This document shows positions 1-9,126 of a DNA stretch of 64,000 nt, one piece after another. The stretch's first letter is position 1. Each line of letters starts with the position of its first letter. The DNA comes from Acinetobacter wuhouensis (lineage in GTDB: Bacteria > Pseudomonadota > Gammaproteobacteria > Pseudomonadales > Moraxellaceae), in NCBI RefSeq assembly GCF_001696605.3, contig NZ_CP031716.1, positions 744,001 through 808,000 on the forward strand, read 5' to 3'. Made by a program: the position numbers and the translations under genes. Under the pieces are notes generated by a model. That model saw nothing but the letters and a program-made list of their open reading frames with translations, was not told the DNA's origin and did no database searches.

Positions 1-486
1 CGCAATGACTTTGACCAGTGAAAATAAGAACTCACTTTCACCAAAACCTTTAACCGTTAAAGCATTGATAAAGAAAATGATGGCAAGGAACAGGGCACTC
101 CACCAGAAGCCTGGAATGTCTGGAAACCAGAATTTCATGATGAACTGAACGGCAACCAATTCAAATGCAACCGTAATTGCCCAGTTATACCAATAGTTCC
201 AGCCTAGTGCGAAACCAAAGCCTTCTTCTACATATTTATTACCATAAGTAAAAAATGCTCCAGAAGTTGGGTTGTGCGTAGCCAATTCACCAAGACTGGT
301 CATCAAGAAATAAATCATGACACCAATTAACACATAGGCAAGTAATGCACCGCCTGGACCCGCTGTCGCAATGGTTTGACCTGAAGCAAGGAATAAACCT
401 GTTCCGATTGAACCACCAATGGCGATCATATTTAAATGTCTTGCTCCAAGCTTTCGCTGAAGTTTTGGATGACCATTATCGCTCAT
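1..486 (-). CDS. Amino-acid permease, LysP/APC family (N-terminal part; runs off the window)
   Basis: This is the first 162 codons of a membrane amino-acid transporter of the APC superfamily, amino-acid-transporter (AAT) branch. It begins [20 protein letters not shown], followed at once by the hallmark first helix (IAIGGSIGTGLFLASG) and then a hydrophobic helix ending at the ELATHNPTSGAF motif. At least four membrane segments are visible. The start codon shares one base with the stop of rsmC, so the two genes are probably co-transcribed. Lysine or an aromatic amino acid is the likely substrate by family resemblance. Substrate specificity cannot be decided from this fragment. Confidence 0.85.
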   Translation of the reverse strand, partial: MSDNGHPKLQRKLGARHLNMIAIGGSIGTGLFLASGQTIATAGPGGALLAYVLIGVMIYFLMTSLGELATHNPTSGAFFTYGNKYVEEGFGFALGWNYWYNWAITVAFELVAVQFIMKFWFPDIPGFWWSALFLAIIFFINALTVKGFGESEFLFSLVKVIA

Positions 487-1529
487 CATGATTCCTTACT
501 ATTTTTTTGAGTATTGGCAAATAACACTTTAAAGCCTTGTTGATCTGCTTTAGTCTCACATCGACCAAAGCTTTGCTCAATCAGTAATGGGTAATTGAGG
601 AAGCGGTTCGCCACAATCCACAACTCACCCCCCGATTTTAAATGTCGTCTTGCCGTTTTACATAAATTTTCGCTGGCATTGTAATCTGTTTGAATCCCCT
701 GATGAAATGGGGGATTGCTGACGATTGCGTGCAAGAATAGCGGTGCATCTTCAATTCCAGTTACAGCTTTGACTTCAAGTTGCTCTAATGGCAACGCATT
801 TTTTTCAAAAGTCATTTGCGTCGAAGCCAATGCAAATGCATCTACATCTAAAGCAAAGATACGGTTTTTAGGATTTAATTTGGATAAATATGCACTGATC
901 ACGCCTGCACCACAACCAAAATCAGCAATTTTACCTGAGCTAACCTGTTTTAAATAAGGCAATAATACTGCAGTACCGACATCTAAACGATTTTGACTGA
1001 AAACGCCTGGTAATGCGCAAATCGTCAATTCTCCAGCTGGTGTTTCCACTGGATAATGTTGAACCCATTCAGTAAGAGGTTTGGCAACGACAGTTTTATC
1101 AGTTGTTAGTTGCCACATTTGGCAATGGCGTGCGCTGTCTAACTTAATCGCTTGCCCAAACGGTTGTAATTGCTTGGAAGCACGTTCTACGCCGCCTTTT
1201 TTCTCTCCAACTAAAAAGATGGATGCACCAATCGGTAGGCGACTGACTAAATTATGCAAAATATAATTGAGTAATTCTTTTGATTTGGGAACAAAAACTA
1301 CAGCTTGATCAAAGCTAGATTCTGGAAGATCTGTTCCAAAATGTACATCTGATTGTTGGTTTTGGAAGTATTGAAATTCATTAAAATTCCACGTCCAAAC
1401 ACTTGCTTCGATGTCATGAGCTAAATTTGAAAGTAGGTCATCCATTGGTGCATTGACCAATAACACGCGTCCAGAAAGGTAGTCATGCTGTCGAATGACA
1501 ACTTCACTTCTCGGCTCCATATTCACCAT
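486..1529 (-). CDS. rsmC: 16S rRNA (guanine-1207-N2)-methyltransferase RsmC
   Basis: A 347-residue SAM-dependent methyltransferase, close to the size of E. coli RsmC (343), which methylates G1207 of 16S rRNA in the 30S subunit. The protein has the expected two-lobed layout: a degenerate N-terminal half and a catalytic C-terminal half. The SAM-binding loop DFGCGAG lies near residue 203 and the catalytic SNPPFHQG motif near residue 270, the NPPF signature of amino-methylating enzymes. It ends in a one-base overlap with the downstream permease gene. No oddities are seen. Confidence 0.93.
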   Translation of the reverse strand: MVNMEPRSEVVIRQHDYLSGRVLLVNAPMDDLLSNLAHDIEASVWTWNFNEFQYFQNQQSDVHFGTDLPESSFDQAVVFVPKSKELLNYILHNLVSRLPIGASIFLVGEKKGGVERASKQLQPFGQAIKLDSARHCQMWQLTTDKTVVAKPLTEWVQHYPVETPAGELTICALPGVFSQNRLDVGTAVLLPYLKQVSSGKIADFGCGAGVISAYLSKLNPKNRIFALDVDAFALASTQMTFEKNALPLEQLEVKAVTGIEDAPLFLHAIVSNPPFHQGIQTDYNASENLCKTARRHLKSGGELWIVANRFLNYPLLIEQSFGRCETKADQQGFKVLFANTQKNSKES

Positions 1530-1586
1530 CCATCATTAAATAAAAAAGTATGTTTATCTTCATTAAAATGAAGCTTAAACAAACCA

Positions 1587-1613
1587 AATGCCCAGACTAA
1601 GCTGGGCATTATA
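1587..1613 (-). terminator. Hairpin terminator downstream of the NCS2 permease
   Basis: An inverted repeat (GCCCAG ... CTGGGC) lies 16 bases beyond the permease stop. On the reverse strand it is followed by a T-rich but interrupted tract, so termination is likely but not perfect. Confidence 0.6.
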
Positions 1614-1628
1614 CAAAGAATTGATTCG

Positions 1629-3002
1629 TTATTTTTTAGTTTCAGGTAAAACTAAATTTAAAATCAAGGCAGCAATACCACCAGTTGCAACACCAGAACT
1701 AAAAATGTTTTTCGGTAGTTCTGGTAAATGTTCTAAAATTTGAGGAACTTGCGCAACGCCTAAGCCTAGTGCTAAAGAAATTGCGATGATTAATAAAGCA
1801 CGACGATCTAGCTGAATTCCCGATAAAATGTTAATACCAGACGCAGCAACAGCACCAAACATGACCATTACAGCACCACCAAGTACAGCTTGTGGCACAG
1901 CTTGGATCACACCTGCAACCGCAGGGAATAAGCCAAGGATGATGAGCATGATTGCGATCCAGATCCCGACATAACGGCTCGCAACACCAGTCAGTTGAAT
2001 TACACCGTTATTTTGTGCAAAAACAGAACTTGGGAATGTATTGAAAATACCTGCAAGGAAAGAGTTTGCACCATTTACCAATACACCACCCTTAATACGT
2101 TGCATCCAAATTGGACCATCAACCGGTTGATTTGAAATTTTAGAGGTTGCGGTAACATCACCAATTGCTTCCAAAGAGGTCACAAGGTAAATGAAAGCCA
2201 TTGGAATAAATAAGCTCCAAGAGAAGCTAAGACCAAAGTGCATAGGGGTAGGGATTTGAATCACAGGTGTATTTTCTAAACCTGCAAAATTTAAATGCCC
2301 CATATAGCCTGCCAGAATGTAACCAATCACCAATGCAATTAAGATCGCTGAACTTTTCAGCCATACGATTTTAAAGCGATTGAGCAAGATAATGATGGCT
2401 AATACGGTACATGACATGATTAAGTTGTCAGCACTGGCAAAGGTTTTATCTGACATGGCTTGATAACCACCGCCCATGCTGATGAGACCTTCTTTAATCA
2501 AAGTTAAACCGATGAGAAGTACAACAATACCTGTAACCAATGGTGTGATCAGTTTCTTTACCCAAGGTAAAATACGGGAAACACCCATTTCGATAAAAGA
2601 ACCTGCAATGACGACACCAAAAATAGACGCCATGACAGCTTCTACAGGTGTGCCAGCTGCAACCATGGCAGAACCAATCCCGATGATAGGACCAATAAAG
2701 TTAAAACTTGTTCCTTGAACAATTAATAAACCAGCGCCAAATGGACCAACTTTTTTACATTGTAAGAATGTTGCAATCCCCGAAATCACCAAAGACATGG
2801 ATAAAATCATGTTGGTGTCATGTGGAGACACTCCTAATGCCAAGCAAATTAATAAACCCGGCGTTACAATTGGAACAATGATTGCAAGCAAATGTTGCAG
2901 GGCTGCAAAAAAAGCGATAAGTGGTTTTGGACGATCATTTAAGCCATAAACAAGATCAATTTGACCCTGTTTTTGCTCGGGAGAGGTATGAATATCAGAC
3001 AT
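1629..3002 (-). CDS. NCS2-family purine/xanthine:cation symporter
   Basis: A 457-residue inner-membrane nucleobase transporter of the NCS2 (nucleobase-ascorbate) family with about 14 hydrophobic segments. The family signature is present in the C-terminal half: QNNGVIQLTGVASRYVG, matching the QNxGxxxxTxxxSR motif that contributes to the purine site. The TSLEAIGDVTATS segment just before it is also characteristic. Xanthine or uric acid is the most likely cargo (XanP/UacT/PbuX relatives), but uracil permeases share the fold. It is a single gene with its own terminator, and its start faces typA divergently across 174 bp. Confidence 0.88.
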   Translation of the reverse strand: MSDIHTSPEQKQGQIDLVYGLNDRPKPLIAFFAALQHLLAIIVPIVTPGLLICLALGVSPHDTNMILSMSLVISGIATFLQCKKVGPFGAGLLIVQGTSFNFIGPIIGIGSAMVAAGTPVEAVMASIFGVVIAGSFIEMGVSRILPWVKKLITPLVTGIVVLLIGLTLIKEGLISMGGGYQAMSDKTFASADNLIMSCTVLAIIILLNRFKIVWLKSSAILIALVIGYILAGYMGHLNFAGLENTPVIQIPTPMHFGLSFSWSLFIPMAFIYLVTSLEAIGDVTATSKISNQPVDGPIWMQRIKGGVLVNGANSFLAGIFNTFPSSVFAQNNGVIQLTGVASRYVGIWIAIMLIILGLFPAVAGVIQAVPQAVLGGAVMVMFGAVAASGINILSGIQLDRRALLIIAISLALGLGVAQVPQILEHLPELPKNIFSSGVATGGIAALILNLVLPETKK

Positions 3003-3138
3003 GACACAGAGAGAGAAAGCAGCAAGATGGCGCTATTCTAATCTGTTTACACACTATTACAAAACAAAAAGCCGACTGTTGTGAAAAAAACTTGTAACTG
3101 TCAATAAACTGTCACTACTAAAAGTTATATTTTTTCTG

Positions 3139-3144
3139 TATAAT
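3139..3144 (+). promoter_or_regulatory. Probable -10 element of the typA promoter
   Basis: A perfect TATAAT lies 32 bases before the typA start codon. I see no convincing -35 at the right distance, so this is a partial promoter call. Confidence 0.4.
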
Positions 3145-3176
3145 TTGCCCTCAAACTTTAGGCGTATCGAATTTAC

Positions 3177-5012
3177 ATGTCAGATATTAAAACTCTCCGT
3201 AACATTGCCATCATTGCGCACGTCGATCATGGTAAGACGACTCTTGTAGACAAACTTTTACAGCAATCTGGTGCTCTTGGTGATCGCGCGGGCGAGATTG
3301 AGCGTGTCATGGATTCGGGCGCTATTGAAAGCGAACGTGGTATTACCATTCTTGCAAAAAACACTGCAATCAAATGGTTAGACAAACGTACTGATACTGA
3401 ATACCGTATTAACATCGTGGACACCCCAGGACACGCCGACTTTGGTGGTGAAGTGGAACGTGTAATGTCGATGGTTGACTGTGTATTGCTTCTTGTAGAC
3501 TCACAAGAAGGTCCAATGCCACAAACTCGTTTCGTAACGCAAAAAGCGTTCGCACGTGGTTTGAAACCAATCGTGATCATTAACAAAGTCGACAAGCCAA
3601 GTGCGCGTCCAGACTGGGTTATTGATCAAGTATTTGATTTGTTTGATAACTTAGGTGGTACTGACGAACAGTTAGACTTCCCAGTTGTATATGCATCTGG
3701 TCTTCGTGGTGTGGCTGGTCCATCTCCAGAAGAACTTGCTGAAGACATGACACCATTGTTCCAAAAAATTGTTGATGTTGTTGAACCACCAGCAGTTGAC
3801 GTTGATGGTCCATTCCAAATGCAAGTGTCTTCACTTGACTATAACAGCTTCGTAGGCGTTATCGGTGTTGGTCGTATCCAACGCGGTTCAGTGAAATTAA
3901 ACACACCTGTAACTGTTATCGACAAAGACGGTAAAACACGTAACGGTCGTATCTTAAAAATCATGGGTTACCACGGTTTAGAACGTATCGACGTTGAAAC
4001 TGCATCTGCTGGTGATATTGTTTGTGTAACTGGTATTGATGAACTTCATATCTCTGACACAATCTGTGATCCTAAAGCAGTTGAAGCGCTTCCAGCACTT
4101 TCTGTAGATGAACCTACAGTGTCTATGACTTTCCAAGTCAACAATTCACCATTTGCGGGTAAAGAAGGTAAATTCGTAACTTCACGTAACATCCGTGAAC
4201 GTTTAGACCGCGAATTGATTCACAACGTAGCACTTCGTGTTGAGGATACTGACAGTCCAGACCGTTTCAAAGTTTCTGGTCGTGGTGAACTTCACCTTTC
4301 TGTATTGATCGAAAACATGCGTCGTGAAGGTTTCGAGATGGGCGTATCTCGTCCTCAAGTAATCTTGAAAGAAGTTGATGGCGAAAAACAAGAGCCATAC
4401 GAAAACGTAACTTTTGACGTTGAAGAACAGCACCAGGGTTCTGTAATGGAACAAATGGGTCACCGTAAAGGTGAAATGACCAATATGGAAGTTGACGGCA
4501 AAGGTCGTATCCGTATTGAAGCAACTGTTCCTTCACGTGGTTTGATCGGTTTCCGTTCTGAATTCTTGACCATGACTTCTGGTACAGGGATCATGACTTC
4601 AAGCTTCTCTCACTATGGTCCTATGAAACAAGGTACTGTTGCGAAGCGTCAAAATGGTGTGTTGATTTCTATGGTTCAAGGTACTTGCCTTGGCTATGCA
4701 TTGTTTACACTACAAGACCGTGGTCGTCTATTTGCTAAACCACAGTTAGAAGTTTATGAAGGTATGATCGTAGGTATTAACTCACGTTCAGACGACATGA
4801 CTGTTAACCCAACTAAAGCAAAACAGTTAACAAACGTACGTGCTTCTGGTACTGATGATGCGTTGACTCTTGTTCCTGCAATCGAATACACGCTTGAACA
4901 AGCGCTTGAATTCATTGAAGATGATGAATTAGTTGAAGTAACACCTAAGTCAATTCGTATCCGTAAACGTTGGTTGACTGAAAACGAACGTAAACGTAAC
5001 CGTAACGGCTAA
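3177..5012 (+). CDS. typA: Ribosome-associated GTPase TypA/BipA
   Basis: A 611-residue translational GTPase of the EF-G/LepA superfamily that binds the 70S ribosome and assists 50S assembly and stress adaptation. The G1 motif AHVDHGKTT is at residues 14-22, G2 is in the RGITILAKNT segment, G3 is DTPGHADFGGEVERV near residue 82, and G4 is NKVDKP near residue 136. The beta-barrel, domain III, domain V and the BipA-specific C-terminal domain follow in normal order, ending in a basic tail. Length is normal for the family. Codon usage looks optimised, fitting strong expression. A strong terminator follows. Confidence 0.97.
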   Translation: MSDIKTLRNIAIIAHVDHGKTTLVDKLLQQSGALGDRAGEIERVMDSGAIESERGITILAKNTAIKWLDKRTDTEYRINIVDTPGHADFGGEVERVMSMVDCVLLLVDSQEGPMPQTRFVTQKAFARGLKPIVIINKVDKPSARPDWVIDQVFDLFDNLGGTDEQLDFPVVYASGLRGVAGPSPEELAEDMTPLFQKIVDVVEPPAVDVDGPFQMQVSSLDYNSFVGVIGVGRIQRGSVKLNTPVTVIDKDGKTRNGRILKIMGYHGLERIDVETASAGDIVCVTGIDELHISDTICDPKAVEALPALSVDEPTVSMTFQVNNSPFAGKEGKFVTSRNIRERLDRELIHNVALRVEDTDSPDRFKVSGRGELHLSVLIENMRREGFEMGVSRPQVILKEVDGEKQEPYENVTFDVEEQHQGSVMEQMGHRKGEMTNMEVDGKGRIRIEATVPSRGLIGFRSEFLTMTSGTGIMTSSFSHYGPMKQGTVAKRQNGVLISMVQGTCLGYALFTLQDRGRLFAKPQLEVYEGMIVGINSRSDDMTVNPTKAKQLTNVRASGTDDALTLVPAIEYTLEQALEFIEDDELVEVTPKSIRIRKRWLTENERKRNRNG

Positions 5013-5033
5013 GCCTTACCGTTAAGTTGAAGA

Positions 5034-5060
5034 AAACCGCCATTCATTGGCGGTTTTTTT
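5034..5060 (+). terminator. Rho-independent terminator after typA
   Basis: GC-rich stem (ACCGCC/GGCGGT) with a short loop, followed by seven T residues. Confidence 0.9.
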
Positions 5061-5119
5061 ATGGCTGAATATTTTGCTATAGTGGTTTTATAATAAATAT
5101 GACGATATAGGTATGGCGT

Positions 5120-6568
5120 TTGAACAGTCATTTACCCACAGAAAAACAGCAAAAACTGAAACAGCTCATGGTGATATTCAGCATTTTACTGATCACCTTT
5201 GTATTTACTTTTTCAATCGCTAAACCCACTCGGGAACTGAGTAGTTTTGAACTTGATCAGCAGGGTCAGAAAATGGGCTCAGGTCCGACAGAGTTTAGAA
5301 TTCATAATCAGCAGATCTATGTTGCTGTACCGAGTAATGGTCATTATGTCATTCCTGAGGCTGATTTAAAGACGATTCGCATGCTTTCGGATGACATCGC
5401 GACCAGACAGATAGCTGTGGATCAAAAGCATGTCTATTGTGGCAATATGATTCTAAATAATTTAAATCCGCAGACAGTTCGCTCGATTGGTGATGGTTAT
5501 ATTACCGATGGTAAGGTCAGTTATTATTGTTCGCAGATCACGGAACGTAATACTGAGTTGAATGTTGTGAAGGAGGTCTGGCAGATTTTGCTTCATCACA
5601 CTGGAATAGGTTCAAAACCGCAAAATTACTGGTATCCACATTATCAACTGGAAGTGAGCAAATTTCCGTATCAATTAACTGTTCAGGGAACGGTCAGTAA
5701 TGGGGAGAATACCTATTTCAGGGGAAAACTGGTTGAGCAGGCAAATGGTCATACTATGCGATATTTGCCATCTTATTCAGGTAGTTCTGAGCGATTAAGG
5801 GAGAGTAGTCACTACACCGCTGATGGAACACATGTTTATTATAAGAACCAGCGTGTGCCTGTTCAGGATCATCCTCAGTTAATGGTATTTGATTTTGGTG
5901 GTGGGATTGAGTCTGAATTTTTACATGATCCAGAAACACAGAATTTTTATTATCAGACATCGCCATTTTCACAAAAATATTCGCCTTATCTTCTGCTCAA
6001 TAAAGATGATGAACATGCGCATGATCCATTATTTCTCAGTCAGCAGGGCATTTATTTTTATCATCGACAAGAACAGAAATTACAGCGTACAGGTGATAAT
6101 CCATTCAGTCAAAAGATGACACAATTGGCTCCTGATGTTTTTCATAATGGACAGGATACCTATTATCTGGGACTGTACGATAAATACATCCGCAGTGGGC
6201 GGGGAACGAAACTCTGCTATCGTTCAACCGTACTTTATCGGTTGAAGAACGCACCTGTAAATCGTTGGCAGAAAATTGCTGAAGTGAAATATGGTGATGG
6301 CAGGTGGCGTGCCGCAACGATATGGAAAAATGGTGCGCAATATTATTATTTTGACGAATTTGGTCAGGGGCAGGGTTTTAAACAAGCGGTTTATCAGATC
6401 AAAGATGCGTATGCGCTCAGATTTATTTTAAACCCATCGCGATCTAGTGATGATATCCGTCAGTATGTACGTCGTGGGATCTTATTATCTCCACAGGCTG
6501 ATCGCTTATTACAAGCCAAATATGACGAAAAATTCTGCTTAAGCTTATTTTGGTCGGAAAGTGAATAG
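5120..6568 (+). CDS. DKNYY-like repeat protein, membrane-anchored, function unknown
   Basis: A 482-residue protein with an N-terminal hydrophobic segment (about residues 16-35) that acts as a signal anchor. A long extracytoplasmic region follows with repeated Asp/Tyr-rich units such as VDQKHVYCGN and TADGTHVYYKN, resembling DKNYY-family beta repeats. The function of that family is not established. The only start that fits is TTG. An ATG seven bases upstream is in another frame that closes quickly, and an in-frame stop lies just above the TTG. Six cysteines in the mature part could form disulfides. It stands alone between typA and mscL. Confidence 0.65.
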   Translation: MNSHLPTEKQQKLKQLMVIFSILLITFVFTFSIAKPTRELSSFELDQQGQKMGSGPTEFRIHNQQIYVAVPSNGHYVIPEADLKTIRMLSDDIATRQIAVDQKHVYCGNMILNNLNPQTVRSIGDGYITDGKVSYYCSQITERNTELNVVKEVWQILLHHTGIGSKPQNYWYPHYQLEVSKFPYQLTVQGTVSNGENTYFRGKLVEQANGHTMRYLPSYSGSSERLRESSHYTADGTHVYYKNQRVPVQDHPQLMVFDFGGGIESEFLHDPETQNFYYQTSPFSQKYSPYLLLNKDDEHAHDPLFLSQQGIYFYHRQEQKLQRTGDNPFSQKMTQLAPDVFHNGQDTYYLGLYDKYIRSGRGTKLCYRSTVLYRLKNAPVNRWQKIAEVKYGDGRWRAATIWKNGAQYYYFDEFGQGQGFKQAVYQIKDAYALRFILNPSRSSDDIRQYVRRGILLSPQADRLLQAKYDEKFCLSLFWSESE

Positions 6569-6728
6569 GAAAAGAAGCCGTAATGTGAAAATAAAAGTGT
6601 TTTTAGGCATAAAATGTAAATAAATATTGGAATTTTTTAAAAACCAAGTAAATTAGCTAACTATATATATTAGAAATTAATGTATACTTCGTCACATAAA
6701 AATACGCACAAGGCGCGTGGAGATACAA

Positions 6729-7160
6729 ATGGGTGTTATTGCTGAATTTAAAGAGTTTGCTGTCAAAGGCAATATGATGGATATGGCGATCGGTGTAATC
6801 ATCGGTGGTGCATTTGGTAAAATTATTGATTCATTAGTAAAAGACATTATCATGCCACTAATCACTGTGATTACTGGTGGTGGTGTAGATTTCACACAAA
6901 AATTTTTCGTATTAGGTGCTAATCCAAACAATCTGACTTCTTTAGATGAATTGACTAAAGCAGGTGTAAACGTTTTAACTTATGGTAACTTTATTACTAT
7001 TTTCTTAAACTTCCTGATTTTGGCTTGGGTCGTTTTCTTATTGGTTAAATTCTTGAATAAAATCCGTAAGCCTGCAGAAGAAGCGCCTGCAGCTACACCA
7101 GAAGATATTGAATTATTACGTGAAATTCGTGATCAATTAAAAAATCGCCCTCAGGGTTAA
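6729..7160 (+). CDS. mscL: Large-conductance mechanosensitive channel MscL
   Basis: A 143-residue inner-membrane channel that opens under membrane tension to release solutes on osmotic downshock. The N-terminal amphipathic helix ([15 protein letters not shown]) and the first transmembrane helix ([27 protein letters not shown]) are classic MscL. A periplasmic loop, a second helix and a C-terminal cytoplasmic helical bundle ending at [13 protein letters not shown] follow. I chose the ATG at 6729 over an in-frame GTG four codons upstream because that GTG overlaps the Shine-Dalgarno GGAG, and MGVIAEF aligns with known MscL starts. Confidence 0.95.
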   Translation: MGVIAEFKEFAVKGNMMDMAIGVIIGGAFGKIIDSLVKDIIMPLITVITGGGVDFTQKFFVLGANPNNLTSLDELTKAGVNVLTYGNFITIFLNFLILAWVVFLLVKFLNKIRKPAEEAPAATPEDIELLREIRDQLKNRPQG

Positions 7161-7221
7161 TTGACTCAAAGCGGTTATTTTAGGTGGCTTATACTTAAAA
7201 ATAATTCGAATTCAGTTGAAT

Positions 7222-7250
7222 AAAACGGTGCAATCAAGTACCGTTTTTTT
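7222..7250 (+). terminator. Rho-independent terminator after mscL
   Basis: Stem ACGGT/ACCGT with an 11-base loop and a run of seven T residues. Its position argues that the next gene starts downstream of it, not at the longest possible start at 7216. Confidence 0.8.
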
Positions 7251-7281
7251 ATGGAAAATTGAGTTAAGGATGATGAGTTTG

Positions 7282-7917
7282 ATGAACAAAAGTATATGGA
7301 TCATGACTGTAGTTATAAGTTTATATGCTTGTTCTGATCATTCGTCAGCCGATATTGAAAAATCAAAAAAAGAAGAACAAAAAACAGTTGAAACAGGCTT
7401 AACTTTTAAAGAGATGCCGAATGAAAATACCACCTACATTACGATTGAGACAGATACAATTGATGAAAATGATGCATTAATGTTGGCATTGCAGACTCGA
7501 TTATTAAAAGCCAATTTTGAGTTTATTGAAAAAGACAGTGGTACATCATGGTCAGAAAATGACTGTAGTTTAAATAAAATTATTCAAGTCAAAGGACAAG
7601 GCATACGTTCTTATACTGCGGTGAGTAATGAAAAAGTAGGTGAAGATAGAAAGGTACGTCCAGACTTCGTGCTTTTGGTTTTTGGTTTTGAAAATGAACA
7701 AATTGCGGAGCAAAACTTTCAAATCATTGCATCTGCGGTGCATTCAGCCAATGGCTATTGTAATGGTAAGTCACCTGAAAATATTGTGAGAAATGGCAAG
7801 GAAGTTTTTTACTTCACAACACGCGCTGAAATGTTTAGACCTTATATTGATGAATATGCAAAATTTATTCATGATTTTAAAATTCAGAAAGAAAATTTAG
7901 AAAATAAGGCAATATAA
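7282..7917 (+). CDS. Predicted lipoprotein, function unknown
   Basis: A protein of about 211 residues that I do not recognise. It starts with MNKSIWIMTVVISLYAC, a short signal peptide ending in a lipobox (SLYAC), so it is probably lipid-anchored. The mature part is charged and mixed alpha/beta, with cysteines in a DCSLNK segment and in GYCNGKSP. ATGs at 7270 and 7273 are also in frame, and 7282 gives the best signal peptide. The longest frame would begin inside the mscL terminator. It is followed after four bases by another lipoprotein gene, so the two are probably a transcription unit. Confidence 0.6.
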   Translation: MNKSIWIMTVVISLYACSDHSSADIEKSKKEEQKTVETGLTFKEMPNENTTYITIETDTIDENDALMLALQTRLLKANFEFIEKDSGTSWSENDCSLNKIIQVKGQGIRSYTAVSNEKVGEDRKVRPDFVLLVFGFENEQIAEQNFQIIASAVHSANGYCNGKSPENIVRNGKEVFYFTTRAEMFRPYIDEYAKFIHDFKIQKENLENKAI

Positions 7918-7921
7918 ATTG

Positions 7922-8845
7922 ATGAAAATGCGTCTACCATTATTTACTTTTACATGCTTTTTACTGGCAGGTTGTCAGTCTAAAGCAAAAGTAGATGAAA
8001 GTTTTCTCAATGAATTTAGTCCATCTATTCGAGCTAAAGTACAATCATTATGTGAGGGCTATGATATAGATCACGAGAAAGAAGGTATATATTTTAGCAA
8101 TCAAGCATTGGGCGTTTATACATTCATTGGTTTGAAGAATCATAATTTTGAAATTTTACGTTTTACAGATCGACGTTATCTTCCAAATTCAAAAGTAACG
8201 GATGTTTCTTCTCATTCTGGAGATTATATTCAAAATAAAAATTGGATTAATTTTAAAACAGAGCACGCGGAAAACTCAGCTCCTCAGCGAAGATCTTCAG
8301 ATAATTTTGAGAAATTATATTATTTAAATAGCCCAACAGCATCGTTTTTAATTCAAGACATTGAGGATGTTGCTAATTCAATTTCATGGTCTAACACGAT
8401 GGGGTTGGAGCAATCCTTTTTTAAGAGAATTCATTGTAATATCAAAGATTATAAGGCGTATAAAGGCGAGGAAGAGCTTGCACCAAATTTTAAGAATCTT
8501 CCTGATGAAATGAAAGCGCTGGTCTTAGAGCAGCCTTTACATTTGAAAGTAGAGTTTGCAGAAAATATTCGTAAACAACTAGCAGAAAATGATGATCCTG
8601 AAACAGCTGTGGAACAACAGATTAGAATTTCGACCCCAACGCTTCAAAAATTACATCAAAACCAACCCATCTGTATCATGCAAGGAAATGGAAAGGGTCT
8701 AAGTGGTTATATAGATCAATCAAAGACACCATTTACAACAGCATGGCTAAGTGTTTACCAATTTGAAGGTGAGTCGAATGCGCAGATCGCACAACAAGGC
8801 GATCTTATTTCTACCTCTCAAGCAGAATGTGAAAGCTTGGATTAA
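7922..8845 (+). CDS. Predicted lipoprotein, function unknown
   Basis: A 307-residue protein beginning MKMRLPLFTFTCFLLAGC, a signal peptide with a textbook lipobox (LLAGC). No family is recognised in the rest. It has several cysteines (including LCEGYD, IHCN, PICIMQG and ECES near the end) that may form disulfides. It starts four bases after the previous lipoprotein stop. Its 3' end overlaps the convergent ppiC gene by four bases. The pair could act together at the cell envelope, but that is inference from position only. Confidence 0.62.
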   Translation: MKMRLPLFTFTCFLLAGCQSKAKVDESFLNEFSPSIRAKVQSLCEGYDIDHEKEGIYFSNQALGVYTFIGLKNHNFEILRFTDRRYLPNSKVTDVSSHSGDYIQNKNWINFKTEHAENSAPQRRSSDNFEKLYYLNSPTASFLIQDIEDVANSISWSNTMGLEQSFFKRIHCNIKDYKAYKGEEELAPNFKNLPDEMKALVLEQPLHLKVEFAENIRKQLAENDDPETAVEQQIRISTPTLQKLHQNQPICIMQGNGKGLSGYIDQSKTPFTTAWLSVYQFEGESNAQIAQQGDLISTSQAECESLD

Positions 8846-9126
8846 AAATCCATCCGAAATTTAATTTCGAGTAAGTGCCAACCGAACTGACTTTTAATTG
8901 GTCCATGCAATTCACACTCAGCTAATGTAAAAACTGCTTTATCAATCGGTGCCACCAATTGTCCTTTTTTAACATCACCGAGTTCACCACCTTTTTTAGC
9001 AGATGGACAAGTCGAGTGTTGTTTGGCAATTTTGGTAAAATCAGCACCTGCTTTAATTTTCTTTTTCAGTTGTTCACAGAGTTCTTTATCTTTCACTAAA
9101 ATGTGACGAACGATAGCAGACTTCAT
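8842..9126 (-). CDS. ppiC: Parvulin-type peptidyl-prolyl cis-trans isomerase (PpiC-like)
   Basis: A 94-residue single-domain parvulin, the same size as E. coli PpiC (93), catalysing proline cis-trans isomerisation. It has the parvulin signature: HILVKDKELCEQLKKKIKAGADF, then FTKIAKQHSTCPSAKKGGELGDVKKGQLV, and the closing PIKSQFGWHLLEI. There is no signal peptide, so it is cytoplasmic. Its ATG overlaps the mutM stop by four bases, indicating translational coupling with mutM. Confidence 0.9.
   Translation of the reverse strand: MKSAIVRHILVKDKELCEQLKKKIKAGADFTKIAKQHSTCPSAKKGGELGDVKKGQLVAPIDKAVFTLAECELHGPIKSQFGWHLLEIKFRMDF

Noticed and set aside
3003-3176. A purine riboswitch ahead of the NCS2 permease
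   Set aside because: The region is only 174 bp, shared with the typA promoter, and shows none of the conserved purine aptamer loop sequences.
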